The position numbers were made by a program, and so were the translations under genes. From Platycnemis pennipes (taxonomy: Eukaryota; Arthropoda; Insecta; Odonata; Platycnemididae): DNA of 64,000 nucleotides. Of the stretch, positions 44,241 through 55,990 are shown one piece after another. Position 1 is the stretch's first letter. The number at the start of each line of letters is the position of its first letter. Where the stretch lies: NCBI GenBank assembly GCA_933228895.1, contig OW121852.1, positions 62,848,872-62,912,871 of the forward strand, in the 5' to 3' direction. The notes beneath the pieces were generated by a model. It was not told the DNA's origin. It was given only the letters and a program-made list of their open reading frames with translations, and searched no databases.

Positions 44241-46458
44241 AGTTTGTTGTTACCACCGCGGTTGTTAATTCGGTGTCGTTTACTTAAAAAAACGATTTAA
44301 GGTATCGTAATCGTTTTTATGCCCGTCTTGACTAATAAGAAAACATGCGTGGTTATGCTTCATTGCATAATTAGTAGAGCGCCTGTGAATTAGACGATAA
44401 CTGTGAATGATGCTGAAAAAATTATCATCCCTACCTACGTATTACGGTGTGAAAATAAAAAAAATTATTTACCACGTTACCTACGATAACCGCGATTTTT
44501 CACCCTAACTCTGAGAGAAAGTATATTTGTGTGGTGTTCAGATACTTCGATAATTTTCAGTATGAAGTGAGGGATATTAATTGTTTTAACCCATTTCCCT
44601 CTTTTTCTTTTCCGTAGCACTTAACATATCCTCCGGTATCTCAAAGCGAAAAAGAGCCAATTCTTGCTACGATACAGGAGGAACGAGGTACTCTATTTTC
44701 TCTTTAAGAATTTATCTGATGACTGGAATATTTTTTCCGAGCGTTCAAATTTTTTGCACGTCCTCCCGCTTGGCTTGAGAAGTGTTCCGTTCCCATTCCG
44801 TCAAATGACGTGGCGGTACTTTCGGTCGCATATCTGGAAAAATATACGGTACGCGGAAATTTATCTGCATTGAATCCGCTTCGCCGAAGCAGCCGACTGT
44901 TCGCCCAGGGTCATTGTAATTTCGATCCGTTGGTTAATGAGCGCGGAGGAACGTCAGATGCTGATTGAATCTCGGCTTTATTAACATATATCAACGCTAG
45001 TATCAAAGCAGCGCGGAATTACCTGCCCTTGAAAAGTGTGTTACTTTGTAAACTTTGGGCCATACTATTGTCAAACATAAACCCTGCGAAGGTGTTTAGG
45101 AAAAGATTTTGTTCCTTGTCTTTATAGTTTCTTAATGACACTGCCCCGTCTCATCTACTGAGAGTATGGTAGGACGTGAACTAATTATTTTATATACACA
45201 GTGTGCATGCGCTGATAAATACAATCCTAATCAATAGGAAAAGCGTGGTTGCTATGCAAAAACAATGCATATGAAACTAAAGTGTACCTACGTATAAAAA
45301 TAAACTGCATGGAAATTTTCTATTTAGTTTCCTGAGTCAACGAAAATGAAAGTTTTTTCATGGAAATAAAGAAAATTAATTTTAAAGAAACGTTTTTGTC
45401 TAAGTTTCTGTTCGTATATTTCTCAAAATTATAATCTATTTACACGTAACCATTCGTCTTAAAAACACATTCGACAAAGAGATATGTTTTAGATTACTCT
45501 TTGTGGTTGTGTGAGAGAGTTCAAGTGACTGGTACCAAAAAAAAGATTGTTAATGAAGTTAGATACTCATCTCCTGCCGCAATTTGTCTAGAGAAGTATG
45601 TCCTACTGCTGTGGGTTAATTGTGGCCTTGAATTATATCGCCAAGGTGCGAAAAGAGTAAAATAAAAGCTCCAAGTGGTACTCCTTAGCGTGATGTAGTA
45701 TCCTCGTCACTTCGTTTACACTTGATTGAGTACCTTGTGGTTCTTAGCGTTTTTTGTCCACAATTCTTTCGTCTCACCGTTTCCATTCAGTTAATGAGAA
45801 GATGGATTTTTTATGAACTAGAGGCTGCCTTTTGAATTATTTTTAGGCCAATGTTCCGGGTCTCAAGTTAAGCTTTGCATTGAATTCTTGTGCATTAATC
45901 ACGTAATTGCGGGAACTAGAAATTTCTAAATTGTAAATTTCACCCTCGTAAATGTTTACTCTTATCCTCAACATGAATAACGTTTACAATTAAGGTGTGC
46001 TCAATTGCATTCTTTTATCATTTCTGATTTGATGCCCTTTCACGTTCATAATTTCAATTATTTTTTTTATTATTATGGAATGCTAATTATGAAACCTTGG
46101 TGAAGTATTGCAACTTCTTTTCTCGAAGAACGTTGTATTTCAATGACGGTGTTTTTTAGTTCTGGAATCGGTAGTTATATAGTATAATTCATATGAATAT
46201 CCACCCTAAAATATTATCCTTGGTATCATATGAACGATTAGTTGGTGGAAAATACCTTTTCTCAAAATGACTTGCTCCACTACAAACTCTGACACCTTAT
46301 TTCCTGCGATAATTCATCTCCCGTCTTGCCAACCTCCTCTTATTCACCTACTTCTACATTATCTTGTTTTCTGGATCGTCCTCCGTGTTTACTTTTCAAA
46401 GCATTTAGCTCCAGAAAAATATGCTTATTTTACTATCAAAAGTTGCTGTCTGTTTTGC
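44241..46458. other. AT-rich non-coding stretch
   Basis: No gene, RNA or repeat that I can name in about 2.2 kb. The frames here are short. Confidence 0.45.
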
Positions 46459-46690
46459 GTGTTGGCCTCTCACCCAGAGGGCCGGGACTTGATTCTCAGC
46501 AGTAATAATTATCTTTTTGGCGAACCGCACTCTACTTTAGTGCTTTGAGGAGAGAATTTGAGTTCAATACTACGTCCGTCGGATGGGACATTAAGCCCTC
46601 GTTCTCTTGGCGCATTAAGTTAAGAGTAGGCTTATGCCGGCGCCGGGTTTCTTTCCATCTTTCCTCCTCACTATTCTATTCCCATTTTCG
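46459..46690 (+). mobile_element. SINE-A copy, 3'-truncated
   Basis: CCCAGAGGGCCGGGACTTGATTC is the decayed B-box region. TACGTCCGTCGGATGGGACA, TCTTGGCGCATTAAG and TAAGAGTAGGCTTATGCCGG are clear SINE-A body blocks, ending with GCGCCGGGTTTC. No tail is visible. Confidence 0.8.
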
Positions 46691-49170
46691 CACCTTCCCT
46701 CCGGGTAGGAAGCGCCTATAACCTCACCCCTCGCTGACCTCCTGCGTACGTCTTTTCCATGAATGTTTAAGGCTTCTAGAAACAATTGCCACTCTTCAAA
46801 AGAAAGCACGTGTGCAGGCGTGTACAATCTAATCTGCAACGGAGTCAACAGGAGAAGTGAATGGAGAATCCACCTTGCGCCTACCTTTCTGCGGCAATCG
46901 TCGGCATTACCCCCGGAGAAAATATTACCCTTTCACTTTTTTCCCCCGATGCCTCCTGTTACCCCACCCCAGACTCAGGCTCAGCCGAGCGATAAATTCT
47001 CCCCGCGGGAGATGGCCGCGTGGGAGGAGATAGGTATGAGGGAATCGGGCGGAATTTCGCGCAAGGGCAGGGGAGGAAAGGAACGGACCGGGAAACAGGC
47101 GGAATAAAAATCTCTCCGCATCATCTCCTGGGGAATGAGAAGAAGATCCCTCTCCATCCATTATGAAAACCTAATTAAGCCACTCGGTGTATTCTGCGCC
47201 GCTGGGAGGGGGGGGGGGGGGTTTGGGTTGTGTTGGCCGCGAACCCATGAAGAGATGCTCGCCATTTTGCGCACCCGCAGAGGCATTACTCGCGATAGAT
47301 TAAGAGGGTGGAAGAGTTTTTAATTACGCAAAAGAGTCCGCTAGCGTTGAGGGCCAAGAGAGGAATAGGGGTGCGTTTATTTAAAAAAAAAGAAAAAGAA
47401 ACAGTAGCTTGCTCTCTCTCTCTCTTAGAAGGGGCGAAGACGTTTGTGGTCTTGTAGGAGAGGGAAGGAATTTGCTGATGGTTATTAGGATGAAGTTGGG
47501 TGGATGCTCATTTATTTTTTAAAAATTCATTGTAAAATTCCACATAAAACTTAGTGTGATACAACCCAGTTGTCACCCGTTAGGGCATCGTCAAGCACAA
47601 TATAACTCTCTAAATACTGGCAGCTCTGTATATATCAGATGGGGAGGGATGTGGTTATGGTAAGTGCGGGGGTTGGGGAAGGGAGGGGGGGAACTTGAGG
47701 TGATGAGATGGGAACCACGGGGGGAAGTCTAATGGGATGCTGAGAAGGGGAAGTGGAAAGGGAAGAGATATTCAGTTGTCGAATTCTCATTGTTTTTTCT
47801 GCACCGAAGTATCTCCAAAACTTCGAGGGCTTCCAGTTGGACAATGTGGATCGCTTCAGCTGAGTATCGCCTTTCACAGTGAAGTTCATATTGGGTGGAT
47901 GGAATAAATATTAGGGGCATTGGTATATTGAGGTATAATGTGGAGTGGACGCATCATTTTTTCAATGGGATAAGTCACCTTGAAGCGTAACCAAGTAAAT
48001 ACTGCGTTCAGTTGCTAATAAACGTTTATAAGGGTGGCTGTTTGATGCACTTCGTCGGCGGTCGAACTATCGTGGACATTGTACGGCGCATCGTCAGGAA
48101 ATTAAGTGTAATAACTTTCTATAACCGTAAATCTAAACTCAAATGCTACGGCCACTTTCATTCCAATCGCTTTACTCTTCTTTGTGGCATAAAAAATAGG
48201 GTAATGGTTTCATGCATTTAGAAGACCTGAATCGAGTACAAAAATCGAGTGATAGACTGAGACATTTTTAAGAAATTTTCCCATTTTTCAGAAGTTTTCC
48301 CAATTCATAATTTTATTCCGGTAAGGTTTAATTCTGATAGAGACCACCTACCCGACTTTGTGTTGATTTTTTTTCCCAACGCTTTACTTACGCTATTTTC
48401 CTCTTCATGAGAGCATATTTTCTTGTTAGGACAATTGATGTTGTACTTGTCCTCGGAGTTTTTCGGTTAACCGGTGGAATATAACCTTCGGTACCAGGGC
48501 ACGTAAAAGCCAAGTATATTGCTACTGTGGCCGGAAGTCTACGTTACTATAATTGCATGCGATAGCCAGTTCGTTGAAGTGGAAATTTAACGCATATCAG
48601 CACTTCTGTAATTACTATCAATCGTAGGAAATATTTAAACCGGCCTCATAAAACCCTGACTAAATATTTTTTCCTCGATTCATCAGTATGAATAGCTGGT
48701 TGGCTGGCTTATGTGTGATGGGGGAGTAGGTTCTTCGGGTATTACTCATGTCTATCTCATTCCCATTGTGTGTTAATGTTATTTTTTTTAAGTGCAGGCG
48801 AGTGGGGAGGGACCGCTTACTACTTTTGTTCATTGCCTTCCCTCGGATGAGGCCTCTTTTAAAACTCATACTCGCGTAAGCGTCGAGTCTGCACTGCCGA
48901 GAGAATCCTATGGGGACGACGTCGAGTCGCAATCTTTCTTTTCGTGACTACGAAACAAACCAAGCTCCTCCATTGTTCTTCTTCCCATCCCCCGACGCTG
49001 TTGTTAGTAGTTACGGGAAGGAGAACATTTAGTTCTCGGAAAAGTCATCAGGGGGGAGCACAAAGCTGTTTTCCTCCTCGCTTCGTTTCCGTGATTTTTT
49101 TATGGCTCGCGGCGGGTTGGATAATTAAAGTGCACTTTTTTCATTATTCCCTCAGGATAGTAATGGGGAT
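46691..49170. other. Non-coding; G run, CT tract, possible hammerhead-type relics
   Basis: It contains a GC-rich patch (46860-47160), a run of about 14 G at 47207-47221, and a CTCTCTCTCTCTCTCT tract at about 47412-47427. On the minus strand, CTTGACGATGCCCTAACGGG then TGACAAC (47560-47595) and CCTGACGATGCGCC (48100-48113) look like decayed CTGANGA-hairpin modules. The many overlapping frames here have no recognisable domain. Confidence 0.4.
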
Positions 49171-49800
49171 CCTAGATGATGGATGCTTTCGCGGCTTTTC
49201 TTTTGTTATTGATAGAGTAAAATTGAGTTAAGTAGGCGTCCCATTTTTCTATATTATTCCGTTTTTTTTTAATTCCGTACAGAAAGTCATATGATTATTT
49301 AAATTGTGCCATAATGGAATTATTAATACATTCCTGATTTAAGCCGAATGGGTTGGTTTTTTATCACATATTTTAACCATTACTCAAAATCAAAGATAGC
49401 TATTACGATATCATTGTTTTTTTAAGATGAAGTGTTCTCGGGTTTCCATTCGGGTTGTGGGATTGTTTTTTTTAGCTATCACATTAGTGTGTGTATTATC
49501 CGTTATGTGTAATAAATTTTCTCTCTTGTTTGTCTCATTTCCAGCCTAATTCCTCTTGTACCTCCTTATTAACAGATGTAAATTACAATTATGTACAGCT
49601 ATTACATTTAATGTCATTTGGCAAAAGGTTTAATAATGTTATGTTTAACGTTTTCTTAATGTCATGGTTTATAAACATTTTACAGAATGAAGTGTAATGC
49701 TATTTATTTTTTTACATGTAGTGTAACTTTAAGCCTTATAACTTTGTATCATTCTACTCAGCATCCTCTGGGTAATAAAGTACGAAAATCCCTTCAGGAT
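49171..49800. repeat. Unclassified ~600-bp dispersed repeat, copy 1
   Basis: Matches 61937-62508 in the same orientation over its whole length. Shared blocks in order include GATGATGGATG, GTAAAATTGA, TTAGGCGTCCC/GTAGGCGTCCC, ATACAGAAAGTC/GTACAGAAAGTC, AAATTGTGCCAT, CAAAGATAGCTA, TTTTTTTTAGCTATCAC, ATTACATTTA.TGTCATTT and GTCATGGTTT. By eye about 70-75 percent identical. No coding potential; not recognised as any named element. Confidence 0.75.
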
Positions 49801-50033
49801 ATGTAAGCGATATGTAATGGCAGAATATGGTTCGTTCTCACCCTAGGTGTTAAGACACATAAAAACCAAGTTCGCAACTGATATAAGTGAGGCTGAGCTA
49901 TGTAAAACATGATCCATTAAGAGATATGTGTATCCGGCTTCCTCGTAAAATGTAGAAATATTACGTATCCATCTAAACTCGCCACAACCTAGAGGACAAA
50001 TAAATATTGATGAATACGTGAAAGCCCTGACGC

Positions 50034-50200
50034 ATTACACCTACGTCTACATTTTACATTACAAGCCGCTACTAGGGCGTGTGGCAGGGGGTGGTAGGTG
50101 TTCTGCCATTAAGTTGAGTTTTACCTGAAAATATGTTTGTTGATTAATGATGTAGAATTGTATGAATTGCATTCGAAAGAACTGTTTGCGTTTTAGTATT
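50034..50200 (+). repeat. Dispersed ACATC...TGTGTGGCAGGGGGT repeat
   Basis: CATTACACCTACGTCTACAT, then ACAAGCCGCTACTAGGGC and GTGTGGCAGGGGGTGGTAGG, followed by an AAGTTGAGTTTTACCTGAAA block. The same block order (GTGTGGCAGGGGGTG, AAATTGACTTTAGCTGAAAA) recurs at 51436-51505. Full element limits unknown. Confidence 0.6.
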
Positions 50201-50808
50201 ATATTGTGAGTGGGAAAAATGAATTTTTGTTATGATCGGTCCGACAATTTTTTCCTCTTCATGTCATCAATTTCCTGCTGCTGTATAGTGGGTTGGTAAT
50301 ATATTTATAACGCTATATTCAAATCCGTGATACTTGATTTTTTTCAAGTGTCATTAACCTTGCGGACACTATTCTAGCCTTCCAATAGCAGGATGATTCT
50401 CACCGTAACTTCATACGAGTTTTTTTTTACAAAACGCGCTGCTTTTCCCTGTATCTCGTTTAGTTCTCGAACTAAATCTTCACTCATTGGATCCCAAACA
50501 TGCATTTGAGTTCCGGACCACCAGAGGCGGATTGATTCGCCAGCCCTGGTAAATGCCTTCGCCTCCGCTTGTCAGACGCAGGCGAAGGTCCTGAGCGCTT
50601 CGTGATCTAACGGCCAAACCGCAGATGGGATTGGAGTGATCCGCAAAGTTCATCCGGACGCCGGAAACCGTTTCCCCTTTGACACTCGTTGAACTTTCTC
50701 TCTCCGAAGTCTTAATGCCCGTTGCCCTGCCCGTTCCTCTCTGGCTTTCAGTTTAAAAGTAGCGTCCCACTCGTCGGAGACGCAGTTTTTGTCACTTTCA
50801 TGAATAAG
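50201..50808. other. Non-coding; GC-rich part with a 9-bp stem
   Basis: At 50520-50720 the DNA is GC- and CpG-rich. CCTTCGCCT and its complement AGGCGAAGG lie about 15 bases apart around 50557-50590 and could form a stem. No gene recognised. Confidence 0.4.
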
Positions 50809-50813
50809 TTTTA

Positions 50814-51409
50814 CCATAGAGTAAGTACAATTATATATTGACTATATATAGAGGGCTCAGCGCATAGGGCAAAACTGTTATTCGTTTTGGACGTAGTACT
50901 GGAAGGTTTCCATAGATGGCGTGGTAAGAATTTTTCGCGTTGCATCACAAACGATATTAACCCTTCATTGCTTTCGTTTTTCTAATCGACTTAAGCGGCG
51001 CATAACATATGCTATTGTTGTAGTTATGTTCTTTTATTATAATGGTACGATATGCCTTTACCTAACGCCAACAGTATTATGGATAAGTATAGATAGATAA
51101 CATTTCTTTCCCATTTAAGGCAAAATATCTTGTCACAGGAGGGATTTCTTGTGGTTTCCAAAAAAAAAACACATAATCCACCGCTTCAAGTAGCAGGCAG
51201 AGCAGACTACAAGACCCTTTTCGATTGTTCCCCTTAAGCCGATTAGAAAAAAATAAAAGCAATGGAAACGAGATATAACGTTTGTGAAGTAACGCAAAAA
51301 ATTCTTATCTCGCCATCTATGGATACTTTCCAGTAGAGTAGACTTCCTATAAAAAGTATAACAGTTTTTCCCTATGTGGTGAGCCCTCTATTTTATACTT
51401 ACTCTATGG
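50814..51409. mobile_element. 596-bp element with ~180-bp terminal inverted repeats
   Basis: The ends are exact complements for the first 14 bases (CCATAGAGTAAGTA), and the arms 50814-50997 and 51231-51409 stay matched with small gaps for about 180 bp. Inner shared blocks include GAGGGCTCA, CTGGAA, TCCATAGATGGCG and ATTGCTTT. TTTTA occurs directly outside both ends (50809-50813, 51410-51414), a likely 5-bp target-site duplication. This is a non-autonomous foldback or long-TIR DNA transposon. The central ~230 bp holds no transposase; a 61-codon frame at 51077-51262 is most likely chance. Confidence 0.85.
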
Positions 51410-51414
51410 TTTTA

Positions 51415-51510
51415 CCCTGCGGTCCGGAGTAAGGGTGTGTGGCAGGGGGTGTTTGTTTTTACAGCCGTGAAATTGACTTTAGCTGAAAAAACTTTGTTAA
51501 TTCGGTAACT
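51415..51510 (+). repeat. Dispersed TGTGTGGCAGGGGGTG repeat, third plus copy
   Basis: GAGTAAGGGTGTGTGGCAGG, GGGTGTTTG, then AAATTGACTTTAGCTGAAAA and TTTGTTAATT parallels the 50034-50200 copy (AGTTGAGTTTTACCTGAAAA, TTTGTTGATTAATGATG). It lies directly against the right target site of the long-TIR element. Confidence 0.55.
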
Positions 51511-54500
51511 TAATAATGTAATTGATTTACCAAATATAATTACCAAAGTAAAATACTCTGATTGTTTGAGAGATATATACCTACATTGTTTCCCAATGAG
51601 AAGCAGAACTTAGTATTTTCCACTCTATTTATTGCTACCTGACATGAAAACGTATACTGGTCAAGGTAGCAATATTTATTGTGAAAAACACAGGGTTCCT
51701 TGTATTAACGAGTTGAACTTCCACAAATTAAACCCATCACCCATTGATTTTATACAATTTTCCTGCTGTAGTCGTGCATTGTGCGTGAGAAAATCTTGTG
51801 TCCTTCGGTTCGACAGGTCTTAATTAGTTACATCATGTCCTGCTGTTGTATTTTGTAGGGGTAGAAATATGTCTGCAGCGTCAGATGCGAATGATTGGCT
51901 TGTCGCGTTACCGTGAGTTTTTATTTTGCCCTCTCTTGCACTTAAAAAAAATATTTCCCTCTTGAGTCATCTATGTCAGCGTCTACAGCACACCCCGAAA
52001 TTTGCAAGTATGTATTGTGGCGAGGGCTGTTAGATGACCAGCCTTTAATGGTGTTTAAGTTTGTTTAGACGAAGTTCACGTAATTTCTATGTCGCTCAAA
52101 ATGATGGTATGATTATAGAAGGTTATTGGCGTGCAAAATCGTGGAATTGTTATTGCAGCGAATCCTGCACCAGAGGAATGAATATGTAAATACGTCGATA
52201 ACAAAGTCTATTATTCCAATATTGTCTAGGTTACCTAGTTTGCCAATACAGTGCGGAGTGTTAATTTTTCCCTCGCAGTCAACTGTCTCTGTGGTTTCTT
52301 TCTAGAAGCCTCAGTCTGGCCTTTAAGGCTTGGACTCACCTTGGGCATCTGGTGTAATGTTCGAATCATGAAAATTTAGTCAATTTTCTTCAGGGAAAAT
52401 TTTTAGTACTGTACACCGGTAGAGTGAAAATATAAATAATATATCCATACATATTCTTTTCTCAATCAAAGAAATATTGATTAAAGCACCACTTTTGATT
52501 TAAACCTGTTTAAATGTGTGCTTGCTATGTTATAATCTGCTCTGATGAATTCATATTTTTTTATCAGTTCAAGAACCTCTTGCTTTCCCTCTTATTTATT
52601 TTGAGGCTTAATCATGTCGCATGAATTTCCAGTTGCCGGTGGGCCCAAATATATTTTCCTTCTCCACTTTGTCCTTAATGATTAGCCTATATATGTATTT
52701 GTAATGTTTTCGCCATCGTTATTCCAGTGACTGTTGCTCTTCGGCTTTGTTTGTAGCCGGAGCATCGTCATAAACTGTTGTGTGCCTCAAAATATTATAA
52801 TATGCATGTTCCATCAGAGAGTTGTTTTCCGAAGGTACATTGAAATTAATTTCCGCCTGGGTTCTCTCATAAGCCGGGGCTAATGAAACGCATCAATATG
52901 CATGGGTGGCTCTTTACAGGTGAAGCAACTCAAAAATGAATCCGCCGGTTCAAATTAAAATAATGAGATCCTCGCAGACAACGCGAGAGAGGCTTAATTT
53001 AAAATCTGCGGAACCTCGGATGAAACAAAAAGAAGAGTTTTGTTACTTCGGTAGCATTTTAAACGAATGTGGGCGAAGTTATAATGATTTTAGTGGGAGA
53101 AGGACGGAATAATTCTGACGAAAACCGTGGGCAAGAAATTTAAAATAATGCATTCAGGTGATATGCGGAGCAAGCACGTTAGGCGGAGGTGACATAAATA
53201 GGTTGGAATGACGTAAAGTGTGGAAAATGGAAAAAGTGTGGTGAAGGGAAAGGAGAATAAGAAATGAAAAAGAATAAGGAAATGGGCGTGGTGTGGGAGG
53301 AAAGAAATTTTGGATGGAAGTGAAGAGGAGACAGTGTATGCGGGTTTTATAAGTAAGAAGGAAAGTTATTGAGGTCTATAATGAAGGTAGGAGCCTTGGT
53401 AGGCTAGGAAGCGGTCGTGAACGAAAAGGGAATCTTGATAGTATGAAGAGAGGTCGGAAAAATGTTCGGAAGAAACAAATGGTGAAGATAATGATCCGTT
53501 TGGAAATCGCAAGGCAAAGATTGGACACCCCTTCAAAGTATACTCAAGAGGCTAGAGTATTAATTCGACAGATTGTCACAACTTGTGTGACAGTTTGCTG
53601 ATTTGTATGGCCATTTCGATGGCTTTTCACAAACTGTTTAAAATTATTGTTGATGCTAATCTTCCGGGATTTCTGCGCATAGATCCAAGTTTCTTAGACG
53701 CCAAAGAAATCCTCGAAGACGGGCATCTTTAACAATGACGCAAGGTGAAAGCCTACATAGGAATGTTTAAAATTATGGTTACGGCAAATTACGATTCACC
53801 TGTTTCTAATGTCCACTGTAGCTTCCAGTAGCTCCCAAAAAATGTGCAACCTTTGTGAATATGACTGTGAGCGGTAACGGTGAAGTGAAAAGTACTATAC
53901 TATATATTACAGTTGTACTATATTTGAAAAGATTGTTCCCCGTATTTCCCTGAAGGCTTGTACTTTAAACAGTCGAGATGGATTGGTTGCCTGTGCCTGC
54001 GTGGATATTTTTTGGTAAAATTAAATGTTTAAAATCCATTGAATAGCGATTCTCTAACGTCAAATTTATTGTATCTCTCTAAGTTTTGTACAAAAATTCT
54101 TTCTTTTTAATTTAAACGAGGGTACCTACCTATTGTTTTAAGACTCCGGAGCTCGTTGTAACGGAAGGAAAAGTCAAAATCATATTTCTTAACAAAAAAT
54201 GATTCATGAACATTCCTTCTGCTAGGCCCGTAGCAGTTTGATGTTGTTTCAGTGAGATGTTTTTTTCCAGCTTGAGTTTCAGCTAAATAATAGGAGGATA
54301 CAGAGAGAATACTAGGCTATTAACGTACTGAACGTAATTCAAAACCGTAGACGAATTTTTAATTGGATTACCTGATTCAAACAATATTCAAGTCCAAATC
54401 CTCATGCCTAGTAATGCTTATGCCTTTGTCTTTTAGGCAAGGATGTATAACTTTATTGAATTTCAAGTTATTTGAAAGTTAAACTGTCAAGCAGAAACAT

Positions 54501-54708
54501 TGCTTTGCATGCGAATATACCGTCCTAACTTAGTTTTAAAAAATGGGATAGAAAATTTGAATATTATCGCATCCCGTTAAAATCTTCACCAGGTCGTAAA
54601 TAAAAATGTAAAAATTGCAGTCTGTTAATAGATACTTCTCTCCAATTTACTGTTACCTATATATTGTTATCCATATTCACCGAGTCACCTAAAATGTCGA
54701 ATAGGGGG
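51511..54708. other. Non-coding; purine-rich 53070-53480
   Basis: About 3.2 kb without a recognisable gene, RNA or repeat. From 53070 to 53480 the plus strand is strongly G+A-rich, with few open frames on either strand. Confidence 0.45.
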
Positions 54709-54945
54709 GATCACGTTGTTGTGGAGGCCAGAATACTGTGCTCTCATCCCGATGGCTCAGGTTTGAATCCCGTCGGTGGAAGTGTTTTTTTACAGTGGCA
54801 TGCCGGTGTATAGTTTCGCGCTGTGAGAAGAGCATCTCAAGTTCTGTAATCCAGCCAACTAACGTGGCCCCTACCCGTGAACCCAATTTCGTGCTTTTAT
54901 GGAAAAGTCGTCTAACGCGGATGTCGGGTTTTTTGTGGCTCTAAA
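54709..54945 (+). mobile_element. SINE-A copy, degraded
   Basis: GGATCACGTTGTTGTGG, CCAGAATACTGTGCTCTCATC, CCCGATGGCTCAGGTTTGAA (B box GGTTTGAATCC, one change), TTTACAGTGGCATGCCGGTG and AAGAGCATCTCAAGTTCTG follow the SINE-A order. The diagnostic CCGTCCGTCGGATGG block is mostly lost (CCAGCCAACTAACGTGG). Confidence 0.7.
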
Positions 54946-55811
54946 GAAGGAATTATGGGTGCAAAAAGGGAATGGATGACCCGCGTGGTAATCTTTAGAA
55001 GTATTCAAGATATCCAAGATTTAACATCTTTATCCACCCATACCCATATGTCACTAGTAGTCATAGTTTGTGTTTCGTGATATCCTTCCTGCTAAGATTT
55101 GGTAAGTTTCAATTCTGAAATCTACGGAAGTAACTTTTATTCTTGGCCATATCTCTGTCATGTACATCTACATCTGTTTTATCATTCTCCTTTCTTTAAT
55201 TGCTCCATATTAAACCAACCGAATTGCATACTATTGTTATCATTGTGACGTAGCTGTCGGACTTTGCTATGCTTCTGATGCTCAAATTCCCTTCCGTTGC
55301 AGTGCCTATATTTATCCATAGAAAAGTTCGATTCGACTTTTATTTTATCGCAGTTTCTTTTAGTATTGTCCGTCATGAGATGCCGCAAAAATATCGGAAT
55401 AGAAGGAGAAACTAATGGTCGATAGTATCCGTTACGATAAGGCCATTTTTCTTCGATATTTCCCAAACGCGGCTGGTGGAGAGTGTGGGTGTTATCTAAA
55501 TGCTCTCGTTTCGCAGTCCCCAGATAGGAATACTATTTTGTCCGAAAGGGAATGTGTTCCCGCTTTGCGACAGTCAAACTATAACGGCTATCTCTTTTGT
55601 GCACGAGATACAGAAACATATCCAGCCATGCACGAAGTGTTATATTTTTAAGTAACACATCTACATATCTTTCTCATGATAGCATTGAGACGATTTTTAT
55701 ATTCTTTACGAGCAGACTCAACTATCGCGCTCTGCAAATACAATTCCGTCAATGCCAATGCCTCACCAATACCCAACGAAGGCAAGCTTGGAAATAAGAA
55801 GTAGGGAATCG
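54946..55811. other. Non-coding stretch
   Basis: Nothing recognised. GTACATCTACATCTG near 55158 may be the leader of the ACATCTACAT family. Confidence 0.4.
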
Positions 55812-55990
55812 GGATAGGCGCCAAGAGGTCGACGATTTAACGTCCCTTCCGACGGACGCAGTAGGTACTGAACTCGAAGCGCTCTCCACAAGCCTCAAAT
55901 GGGGACCGGTATACCAACGTAAAATCTTCCCCTTCCGGAATTCAAACCCGGGCCTTCGGGATCGGAGGCCAGTGCTCTGTCCACAACATA
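55812..55990 (-). mobile_element. SINE-A, head half
   Basis: GATAGGCGCCAAGAGGTCG, TTAACGTCCCTTCCGACGG, CTCAAATGGGGACCGGTATAC, GAATTCAAACCCGGGCC (B box complement, altered) and CGGAGGCCAGTGCTCTG are the complement of the SINE-A head half. The 3' half is absent. Confidence 0.8.
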
